Shown: positions 57,694 to 64,000 of the stretch, one piece after another | Layout of the letters: every line of letters begins with the position of its first letter | How positions within the stretch are numbered: position 1 is the first letter of the stretch | Source of the DNA: Cyclobacterium salsum | GTDB lineage: Bacteria > Bacteroidota > Bacteroidia > Cytophagales > Cyclobacteriaceae | DNA length: 64,000 bases | Reading direction: 5' to 3' | Assembly: GCF_010119245.1 (NCBI RefSeq) | Contig: NZ_WNKG01000009.1 | Location: 218,400-282,399 of the forward strand | Notes under the pieces: generated by a model | Told to the model about the DNA's origin: nothing | Databases searched by the model: none | Seen by the model: only the letters and a program-made list of their open reading frames with translations | Position numbers and translations under genes: made by a program

Positions 57694-59082
57694 TTAATCG
57701 CTTTGCTTTAGTTTGTATAAATAAAGCTGGCTGGGTGCTGGCCAGGGTTTTTCCCGGGGGCGGTCGCGGTTCCGGTTCAGGGTTTCCCATTTCAACACAT
57801 ACCGAATACCCTTTTCTGCTGCCTGCCCGATATCTCCACCGGTACGCACCTCCAGCCCTGGGAAAGTGCCTGCTACCTCCAGTTGCTCGTCAAACGGTGC
57901 GGGTTTCAGTACCTTCCCCACATTTTCAAAATTATCGTTTAACAAGATCGTACCATGACCGTGCTTGATATGCCAGTATCCCAATTCGTAATACCCATCG
58001 GCACGCTTCTTAAAGTCCTTGATACGCACTTCGCTATTGATGCTACCGTTCCCGGAAAATTCCCAGCGGTAATCCCATTCGGTAATCTGCCGGTAATTCC
58101 AGCCATTTGCTTTTAGTTGGGCCGTGTAAAACTGCAGGTTACCTTGGGTATCGTATTTGTGATAGGCGAAAACGGGCAGGTTGTTTTCATCCAGCACCAT
58201 CCGGGCGGCCAGGTTAATGATCCCCCCTTTCACCGGAATGGGATCCACAATCAGGGACTTGTTATCAAGGGTGGCAGGCATAGCGATCTGTTCCCCGAAA
58301 GCGTTGTACCAGTTTTTCAGGTCCGGGCTTTTCATATAGGAAAGGTCATGATTGGTGGAGCAATCGGGGGTGTCGCGCCAGACCCAGTAGACATGGTACC
58401 AACCGTCCTTCAGCAAGGTGGGCTGGCTCTGGTAGGCGTTCATGTCTCCCTGCCCGTCCGTTAGCGGGGTGTCCAGTAAACGCGTCCATTCTTTGGTGCC
58501 GCAGTTGTAAATATTGTAGATCTCGTTGCCGTTACCACTGCCTCCATCCCGGTAATGAAAAAGTAACTCGCCCTCTTTGGTGTTCATAAAATGCGGGTAG
58601 GTGGCCCTTTTTTCATTTTCGCCCACCATCTCCATGTGTTGCTGCAGAGTGGAAATATCGTTTGGCTTAGTGCTGCGGAAATAGGTGATGGGATGGACGT
58701 GCATGTTTCCCGACAAGTGGATGAATCCCTCCTTGTCGATGCCGAGGGTCACCGAATTATGACTATCCCAGCCCAGCACGGTACTGGTACCTCCATGCGT
58801 TTTCCGGGAGGTGGCCGGCATCTCGTGCAGGTCAAATTCCGGATCGCTGAGGTTTCGCTGACCTACGACCATGTTGCGGTTGGCATTGTAGTAGGCGATA
58901 TACTGCCTGTCCTTATGGGTAAGCAGGGAAAAGCCTACCGGATGCCCTGCCCAAACGGAATCAATGGGGATGGTCTCGACGATCGTTTCGGTCTTGTGGG
59001 TATCGTCGATAACAAGGGGGTTTTGGCTAAAACAGGGCAGAGAAATCAGTACAAGGAAGAGAAAGAGAGGTATTGGGTTCAT
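57694..59082 (-). CDS. BNR_4 family exported protein, possible polysaccharide lyase
   Basis: 462 residues from ATG 59082 (MNPIPLFLFLVLISL), which gives a signal peptide; 14 more codons are open. Seven-bladed propeller pattern with WDSHNSVTLGIDKEGFIHLS, MHVHPITYFRS, YPHFMNTKEGELLFHYRDGG and HDLSYMKSPDLKNWYNAF. BNR_4 proteins include PL24/PL25 ulvan lyases that use His, Tyr and Arg; here H in WDSHN, H in MHVHP, Y in RATYPHF and R in HYRDGG fall in comparable order. Lyase activity is a hypothesis only. Confidence 0.8.
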   Translation of the reverse strand: MNPIPLFLFLVLISLPCFSQNPLVIDDTHKTETIVETIPIDSVWAGHPVGFSLLTHKDRQYIAYYNANRNMVVGQRNLSDPEFDLHEMPATSRKTHGGTSTVLGWDSHNSVTLGIDKEGFIHLSGNMHVHPITYFRSTKPNDISTLQQHMEMVGENEKRATYPHFMNTKEGELLFHYRDGGSGNGNEIYNIYNCGTKEWTRLLDTPLTDGQGDMNAYQSQPTLLKDGWYHVYWVWRDTPDCSTNHDLSYMKSPDLKNWYNAFGEQIAMPATLDNKSLIVDPIPVKGGIINLAARMVLDENNLPVFAYHKYDTQGNLQFYTAQLKANGWNYRQITEWDYRWEFSGNGSINSEVRIKDFKKRADGYYELGYWHIKHGHGTILLNDNFENVGKVLKPAPFDEQLEVAGTFPGLEVRTGGDIGQAAEKGIRYVLKWETLNRNRDRPREKPWPAPSQLYLYKLKQSD

Positions 59083-59157
59083 ATTGCTGGTATTTTGATC
59101 CTGAATATGCCGCCTTATTTTCACTTTTCAAAACGGTAATCTGATGGCCGGTAAATT

Positions 59158-59436
59158 TCATTGGTGGCCCATTTCTTGATTTTCCACGATCAATGTGCTC
59201 CTGCCGGCTGCCAGGGACCATTCGTAACGAAGAGATGGGCTGCCCTCCAGGCCGGTAATTTCCGCTTCAAACCCTGCAGTGGCATTGAGCGAGAGACTTC
59301 CGTCCGGTTCGACCGTAGGCGAAGAGAGCGTCACCTCGCCCTGATGCTCAGGGTCCCTATCTTCGGTATCACAGCTAACACTTATCAGGCTGGCCAGCAC
59401 AAGGCCTTTCCATTTCCATTGTAATTTTGTTGCCAT
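59158..59436 (-). CDS. Short lipoprotein with part of a PKD-like domain
   Basis: 92 residues from ATG 59436; a start 4 residues upstream is possible. Lipobox SVSC. The mature part (EVTLSSPTVEPDGSLSLNAT, SLRYEWSLAAGRSTLIVENQ) looks like the beginning of a PKD/Ig-like domain and stops after about one strand pair, so it may be the truncated N terminus of a larger surface protein. No continuation was found downstream in another frame with confidence. Confidence 0.6.
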   Translation of the reverse strand: MATKLQWKWKGLVLASLISVSCDTEDRDPEHQGEVTLSSPTVEPDGSLSLNATAGFEAEITGLEGSPSLRYEWSLAAGRSTLIVENQEMGHQ

Positions 59437-59697
59437 TTTTATCATCATTTCAGCGAATTAGAACAACTTTACTTAGTCATCGAAAAGCGCGTAAAATGTC
59501 ATCAGGAAAGGGCGGGTAAGGAGAAAAATGTTTGGTTAGGCAACCGTGAGTGTTGCGGATCAGTAGGGGGATATATTTTGACTAAAAGGGGCCACCAGCA
59601 AACTGGTTCAACAAAACCAGGAAGCAAAATTATGACTACCCGTCAGCTTATGTCCAAATGGTGCAAAACAATTGCCATTCACCACTATCAGGCTTAA

Positions 59698-60465
59698 TCA
59701 TTTATAGTTTATTTGAACAGGGTTATATTCTTGCGAACCAACTGTCTGGATATATCCAATCGGATATCCTTCATTGTTATACGTGAAGTTGTATCTTCCT
59801 CTGTTAATAATTAAATCCCCGACATCTTCAAATTCCTCTATTACATTATTTTTTGAAACAATGGTTTCCTCCCCGCTCATTACCCTGTAAATAAAGCCTA
59901 TATCTTGGTTAGAAAAATTCCTTTTATCATCATAAGTCATCGTTCTACTGCTCGTCAGATAAGTGTATTCACCATCAATTAAATAAAAATCCATCTGAGT
60001 AATATTGCCATTGATCCACTCGAATACGGTTTCTGTTGCTTTATGATCGACACCCTCATAAGAATACTTGATTGACTTAATCATTCCATCTTTATAGCTA
60101 AATAACCCAACTCTGATTTCTGTGATATCACCATTTTGCTTCGTCGTCGCCTTTTCTTCTTTTCTGAAACCATTCTCTCCATAAGATAACTCAATAATCT
60201 GTTCCAAGCCTTGATCTCTTTTTATTTCAACTCTCGATAACTGGTGGCCTGAATATTGAAACTGAGTAGTGGTTTCAATCCGTTCACCAAAAAGTCTGTT
60301 GAATTTTACCAGGTAGCCATTTTCATATTCGAACAAATCTTTATAAAATGTAGGATCACTTATCTCCTTCACAAAAAGTGTATTTGAAGGAATTTCTTCA
60401 TTTTCACAACTAAAAAGTACTGCTGAGAATAGTACCAAAATTGTGTGTCTTACGTTGATTTTCAT
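59698..60465 (-). CDS. DUF4595-like lipoprotein with YD-type repeats
   Basis: 255 residues, lipobox FSC (C20). Short repeated beta hairpins such as KFNRLFGERIETTTQFQYSG, GLFSYKDGMIKSIKYSYEGV and GRYNFTYNNEGYPIGYI, the pattern of DUF4595 / RHS-like YD repeats. Function unknown. Confidence 0.7.
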   Translation of the reverse strand: MKINVRHTILVLFSAVLFSCENEEIPSNTLFVKEISDPTFYKDLFEYENGYLVKFNRLFGERIETTTQFQYSGHQLSRVEIKRDQGLEQIIELSYGENGFRKEEKATTKQNGDITEIRVGLFSYKDGMIKSIKYSYEGVDHKATETVFEWINGNITQMDFYLIDGEYTYLTSSRTMTYDDKRNFSNQDIGFIYRVMSGEETIVSKNNVIEEFEDVGDLIINRGRYNFTYNNEGYPIGYIQTVGSQEYNPVQINYK

Positions 60466-60593
60466 CGTTCCTTTTAAAATTATACCTATTTATTCTTTTT
60501 TTGCTTGTTGTCAACAGTTTGAATAAGACTTAGAGCGGCTTCGTCCTTGGTGTTGCAAAGAAACGAAAAGTTTCTCCGTCTACCAGAGCAGGG

Positions 60594-61181
60594 TTAGTGC
60601 CGACTTGCGTTTATTTGTTGTGGCGTTTTTAATTTTTCATTTCTTTCATGTCGATCAATATAGTATTCTCTACTGTAGGTTCCTGGTGAAGCATGATCAC
60701 CAACCTCAAAGTCGAAGTTCACATATTTCACCTTTTCTAATTCGGTCAAGGTGAATGTGGCCGTAGAAAGATAATCGTCTGCCCCTGCTGATCCCATTTG
60801 TTGAGTCAGTATTTCGCTATTATGGATTTTTAGAAACACCGTATCGTTCGAAATTCCTTTAAGTTCAAGTCGGACTGTATCACCTCCTTTTGTTGAATTG
60901 ATTAGGTCGATCAGTACCTGTGGTTGAAGCGTATCGGAGTCAACTTTTCTGTTTTGTTGTGGAAGACTTTTGTTATGATCGTAAATCCAAATTGGTGACC
61001 TGTCTGGAGAAAAGGTGAAACCCAGACGATCCGGAATCTCTATGTTTGTGGTTTCTGAATTCTGTGGTTCATTCGATTCAGTTTCTGAATTTCCGCAAGC
61101 AGTCGCTAGGGTCACTAAAATGAAAATGAAAAATGTTTTTGATAGTCTTGTCAATTTTATTGGTTTTAAATGCCACATCAC
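60594..61181 (-). CDS. Lipoprotein of unknown function
   Basis: 195 residues, lipobox TLATAC (C29). Mature part starts with a Ser/Glu/Asn-rich linker and a short beta domain (TVRLELKGISNDTVFLKIHN, YVNFDFEVGDHASPGTYSRE). No family recognised. Monocistronic. Confidence 0.65.
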   Translation of the reverse strand: MMWHLKPIKLTRLSKTFFIFILVTLATACGNSETESNEPQNSETTNIEIPDRLGFTFSPDRSPIWIYDHNKSLPQQNRKVDSDTLQPQVLIDLINSTKGGDTVRLELKGISNDTVFLKIHNSEILTQQMGSAGADDYLSTATFTLTELEKVKYVNFDFEVGDHASPGTYSREYYIDRHERNEKLKTPQQINASRH

Positions 61182-61278
61182 TAGTGGCTAATCGGAGCCA
61201 TTGCGGTTAGTTTCCTTATGGATCTATACCGAAACTCCCTAAATATAAATAAAATCCAGAGGAGGCCAACTACTATTT

Positions 61279-61476
61279 TCATTTTCCTTTACTAAGGTAT
61301 TTCAGGATAAGGGAGGGTCCCTTTTTCGCGTGTAGCATCCATCCTATGGCAACCAGCACCACCTGGATACGGTGGGATGCTAAAATGATTACCGCTCCAG
61401 GTAGCCATGAAACTGCCGGCAGAAAAGCGATATGGCCCAGGGCATCCATTTCGGTAAGAAATAGCCAAAAAAACAT
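61279..61476 (-). CDS. Small two-helix membrane protein
   Basis: 65 residues: two hydrophobic helices (about 12-32 and 36-48) with a short KKGPS loop and basic tail. A GGGAGGAG-type ribosome site lies 8-14 bases upstream. It follows the I9-like gene by 8 bases, which places it in the subtilase transcript. Function unknown; it may anchor or export something made by the neighbours. Confidence 0.6.
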   Translation of the reverse strand: MFFWLFLTEMDALGHIAFLPAVSWLPGAVIILASHRIQVVLVAIGWMLHAKKGPSLILKYLSKGK

Positions 61477-61484
61477 CGCCGGGA

Positions 61485-61715
61485 TTACTCCTCCCCTCCC
61501 AAAGCCCGGACCTGCCGGTCTTCTTCGATATGGCGGATGCCCTGGATTTTGAGTTCCTGTAGGTCTTTTTCCATTCCGGAACTGCAGCCGCTGATGATAC
61601 CCGCCAGCTTCAAAATGCGATGGATGGTGCAGCCCCTATCCTGCAGGCTTTTTGCGATCTGCTCTATTTGTGACTCCGATCCGCGCTCGATAGATGCGAT
61701 AAAGTTTCGCTTCAT
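61485..61715 (-). CDS. Free-standing I9 (subtilisin propeptide)-like protein
   Basis: 76 residues. KRNFIASIERGSESQIEQIA through GIISGCSSG and LQELKIQGIRHIEEDRQVRA follows the propeptide inhibitor I9 pattern (beta-alpha-beta with the closing G-x-x-x-x-E-x-D before the domain end). No signal peptide. The start overlaps the subtilase stop by ATGA, so the two are made together; a trans-acting inhibitor or folding helper of that protease is the simplest reading. Such small proteins are often mis-annotated as aldolases in databases. Confidence 0.72.
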   Translation of the reverse strand: MKRNFIASIERGSESQIEQIAKSLQDRGCTIHRILKLAGIISGCSSGMEKDLQELKIQGIRHIEEDRQVRALGGEE

Positions 61716-63046
61716 GGCTGTTCCTCATTTTGCAGGGGAGACTGTACCAGACCGGCCCCTACATCACGTCCGGGTAAGGGCAAAGGCCTGGCCTGGCTTA
61801 CCAGCTTGTCCCATATCTCCCGGGCAGTAGCTTCGGGAAAGGCCTCCCGCAACTGCGCCGCCACACCCGCAACAAAGGGGGTGGCCATGCTGGTACCGCT
61901 AATAATGGCATATTCCTGGGGAAGTTTCCAGGAACTGAATATTTCTACTCCGGGCCCGGCAATATCCACCAGCCCTCCATCGGGGTTCAGGCCCCCACAG
62001 GAAAAATCGGCTACATTCGAACGGCGGTCCAAGGCCCCTACGGCCATGATATTGGGACAGTTGCCCGGATGATTGACAGCCCGGATCAGTCCCTGACTGC
62101 GGCGGCTGTCGTTTCCGGCAGCGGCAATAATCAGGGTACCCATATCCATGGCTATACCAGCAAGCTCGTTGTAAATATTGGAATAACGGCTGTCTTCCTC
62201 TACCGAAGCACCCAGAGACATGGAGATCACGCTGCAGCCCTCTGACACCGCCCATTCCATTCCTGCCAGGATACCGCTATCACTGCCTACCCCCTCATTG
62301 GAAAGCACCTTCCCTACGTACAAGCCAGCATCCGAGGCGGTCCCGTAGCGGATGCCGCTATTGCCCCGAACTCCTCCGACAGAGATACCGGCGCAGTGGG
62401 TCCCGTGGCCATGCGCATCATCCACTGTTTCTCCCTGTATAAAGGATTTCGCCACGACCTCTCTTCCCGCAAAGTCCGGGTGGGCCAGGTACATGCCGGT
62501 ATCCAGCACCGCTACCTTTACCCCTTTGCCGGTAAAGGAACCAGGCAAGGCCCCGAGGGCATTTAAACCCCAATAAGCTTCTCCTGTATTTTCAAAAATC
62601 GGAGGCGGCTCCGGAGGCGGGTCTTTGGGTATGGGACCGGGGTCAGCAACGGGTGGATCTTTCTTTATCCCAAAGATTCGGCATATAAATTGCCACAATA
62701 AGCTACTGCTGCGCGCTCTTTCCAGGGCATACAAATAGCGTTCGGGTTCCTCGTATTGAAAACTTCTTTGAGAGTAGAGCAGGGATTTGATCTGCTCGTC
62801 GTGGTTGGCGTTGATTACGGCTACCCTGAACTTCTCGAATACGATTCCGTCTCCTTCTGTAAAGGCTTTCTGATAATCTTCCTCATGGCTACGATAGGCA
62901 CTGGAGGGGGCCAGCCGAAGGGCCGCTCCTGTGGCTTCCTCATCGATCTTTTTCATATTGGTGTCAGGGGAAAGCATGACCAGTTTTTTGCCCGTGTATT
63001 TGGGTCGATCTCCGGAAGGAATTTGGAAAGAGGTGTAGGGATCCAT
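61712..63046 (-). CDS. S8 subtilisin-like serine protease, no signal peptide
   Basis: 444 residues. N-terminal I9-like prodomain (about 15-110, TGKKLVMLSPDTNM ... EPERYLYAL), a Pro-rich linker (130-150), then the protease with catalytic D182 (AVLDTGM), H214 (GHGTHCAG), oxyanion N312 (AAAGND) and S386 (SGTSMATP). No Sec or Tat signal, so it is cytosolic or released otherwise. Followed by a free I9-like gene (4-base overlap) and a two-helix membrane protein; MutT precedes it by 57 bases on the same strand. Confidence 0.93.
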   Translation of the reverse strand: MDPYTSFQIPSGDRPKYTGKKLVMLSPDTNMKKIDEEATGAALRLAPSSAYRSHEEDYQKAFTEGDGIVFEKFRVAVINANHDEQIKSLLYSQRSFQYEEPERYLYALERARSSSLLWQFICRIFGIKKDPPVADPGPIPKDPPPEPPPIFENTGEAYWGLNALGALPGSFTGKGVKVAVLDTGMYLAHPDFAGREVVAKSFIQGETVDDAHGHGTHCAGISVGGVRGNSGIRYGTASDAGLYVGKVLSNEGVGSDSGILAGMEWAVSEGCSVISMSLGASVEEDSRYSNIYNELAGIAMDMGTLIIAAAGNDSRRSQGLIRAVNHPGNCPNIMAVGALDRRSNVADFSCGGLNPDGGLVDIAGPGVEIFSSWKLPQEYAIISGTSMATPFVAGVAAQLREAFPEATAREIWDKLVSQARPLPLPGRDVGAGLVQSPLQNEEQP

Positions 63047-63103
63047 GGGAAGGGGGTTTGGTTGAGGTTTGTTGGTACCGATGTAAAAGTTACCTATTTT
63101 TCC

Positions 63104-63502
63104 TTAAAAAAGCCAAGCCTTTGCTTCCTGAATCTGTCTTACTATTGGTATATCTGCTGCTGCCCAGTCCAGGTCCGGCAGGAGCTCTGGCGGCATCCAG
63201 CGATAAGCGGTATGTTCCATCAGGATGGGAGCTACGGCACGGGTTCTTGCCCAAAAGGGCACCAGGCAAATGGCAAGGTCTCCGTAATCGTGGTGCACGG
63301 GCTGCATTCTTTTTTCCACTTGGATGTTCAGCCCCAGTTCCTCCTGAATTTCCCGGATCAGGGCTTCTTCCTCGGTCTCTCCCGCTTCCACTTTTCCACC
63401 GGGAAATTCCCATTTGAGGGGCATGCGCATCTTTTCGGACCGTTGCACCGCCAGAATTTGATGTTGTGAATTGCGGATGACCGCACAGGTAACCCATAAC
63501 AT
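63104..63502 (-). CDS. mutT: MutT-like NUDIX hydrolase (8-oxo-dGTP diphosphatase type)
   Basis: 132 residues from ATG 63502 (MLWVTCAVIRNSQHQILAVQ); 12 more codons are open upstream. Full Nudix box GGKVEAGETEEEALIREIQE ELGL (G-x5-E-x7-R-E-x2-E-E-x-G). Cleanses the nucleotide pool of oxidised dGTP or hydrolyses a related nucleotide. Its 5' end lies about 20 bases from the 84-bp tandem array. Confidence 0.9.
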   Translation of the reverse strand: MLWVTCAVIRNSQHQILAVQRSEKMRMPLKWEFPGGKVEAGETEEEALIREIQEELGLNIQVEKRMQPVHHDYGDLAICLVPFWARTRAVAPILMEHTAYRWMPPELLPDLDWAAADIPIVRQIQEAKAWLF

Positions 63503-63520
63503 GGAGGTGAAGGTAGGGTA

Positions 63521-64000
63521 TAAACAGCTTACACGCACTTAAAAGGTTTAAAAAATTGAACCACATAAGGGACATAAGGACATGGAAGGGAGCACGAAAA
63601 TACCTATGTGCACTTACATGCCTTATAGGATTTAAAATATTGAACCATATAAGGGATATAAGAACATGGAAGGGTGCGCGAAAATACTTATGTGCACTTA
63701 CATGCCTTATAGGATTTAAAATATTGAACCATATAAGGGATATAAGAACATGGAAGGGTGCGCGAAAATACTTATGTGCACTTACATGCCTTATAGGATT
63801 TAAAAAATTGAACCATATAAGGGATATAAGAACATGGAAGGGTGCGCGAAAATACTTATGTGCACTTACATGCCTTATAGGATTTAAAAAATTGAACCAT
63901 ATAAGGGATATAAGAACATGGAAGGGTGCGCGAAAATACTTATGTGCACTTACATGCCTTATAGGATTTAAAAAATTGAACCATATAAGGGATATAAGAA
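63521..64000. repeat. 84-bp tandem repeat array, runs off the window
   Basis: From about 63521 to the window end a unit of exactly 84 bases repeats: the TTG that opens each unit recurs at 63556, 63640, 63724, 63808, 63892 and 63976. Unit 1 differs from unit 2 at six positions; units 2 and 3 differ only in the last codon; units 3 to 5 look identical. Each unit carries TATAAGG and CCTTATA arms that could fold into a stem-loop. The unit is 28 codons, and one forward frame stays open from 63517 to the edge (LNHIRDIRTWKGARK...), as does one reverse frame. The forward frame has no ATG. Confidence 0.85.

Noticed and set aside
62756..63469. 237-residue plus-strand open frame opposite the subtilase and mutT genes
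   Set aside because: Antisense to two well supported genes with catalytic motifs; its own translation has no domain or signal pattern.
63521..64000. CRISPR array
   Set aside because: Units are contiguous and nearly identical with no unique spacers; tandem repeat instead.

Overview
The window reads as a chromosomal segment of a free-living, probably marine or aquatic member of the Bacteroidota, most likely order Cytophagales (Cyclobacteriaceae-like). Support: a SusC/SusD pair; many lipoproteins; several hexamer/octamer -7 promoter boxes of the Bacteroidota type TAnnTTTG; a high density of exported carbohydrate-active proteins; and small families (VF530, YbaB, PspC, GreA-like C-terminal protein, DUF2805) arranged as in that phylum. 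No tRNA, rRNA, CRISPR array, phage or complete insertion sequence was seen. Gene order is mostly ordinary, with short operons on both strands.

Layout. 1-3.3 kb: a Rieske/YceI pair, an exported protein of unknown function and a lipoprotein esterase. 3.5-8.1 kb: a sugar aminotransferase, a divergent cryptochrome/photolyase next to a DUF2805 protein, and pgi. 8.6-11.6 kb: a TPR sensor histidine kinase followed by an output-less four-helix-bundle membrane sensor. 11.6-23.6 kb: a carbohydrate region, with a six-gene minus-strand operon (BNR sialidase-like, VCBS, fucose/arabinose-isomerase-like, BNR lipoprotein, DapA/NanA-type aldolase, Na+/solute symporter), two Gfo/Idh/MocA oxidoreductases and a clan GH-A-like hydrolase. 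Together these look like export-side hydrolysis, uptake and aldolase cleavage of an unidentified sugar or sugar acid.

23.8-27.7 kb: VF530, a TonB-C protein, a GreA-like protein, aminopeptidase P and an exported unknown. 27.8-33.9 kb: a DUF4235 protein, then an operon with two HGSNAT/DUF5009-like membrane acyltransferases flanking a truncated hydrolase remnant, a sugar-isomerase-type cupin, a ROK kinase and a TPR lipoprotein (probable aminosugar handling). 34-39.5 kb: housekeeping genes (PspC, GT2, YbaB, hisS, a 48-residue basic protein, a YfcE-type phosphodiesterase, pdhB). 39.7-44.4 kb: small lipoproteins and membrane proteins, phosphoesterase, DUF1801 and a voltage-gated-channel-like protein with a non-canonical pore.

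44.6-49.3 kb: an isolated SusD/SusC pair, followed by a gene-poor stretch carrying decayed DUF2442 and DUF4160 genes. 50.7-56.7 kb: an AraC regulator next to a run of exported or secreted enzymes (FAD oxidoreductase, two alpha/beta hydrolases, SnoaL-like, VOC). 56.9-61.2 kb: CIA30, a BNR_4 protein that could be a polysaccharide lyase, and lipoproteins. 61.3-63.5 kb: a MutT/subtilase/I9-like/small membrane protein cluster. From about 63.52 kb to the end lies an 84-bp tandem array whose unit is a whole number of codons.

Best candidates for something undescribed: the cytosolic subtilase paired with a free-standing propeptide-like protein and a two-helix membrane protein; the 84-bp array, whose first two complete units differ only by synonymous changes in one frame; and the photolyase homologue that has lost two of the three electron-transfer tryptophans.
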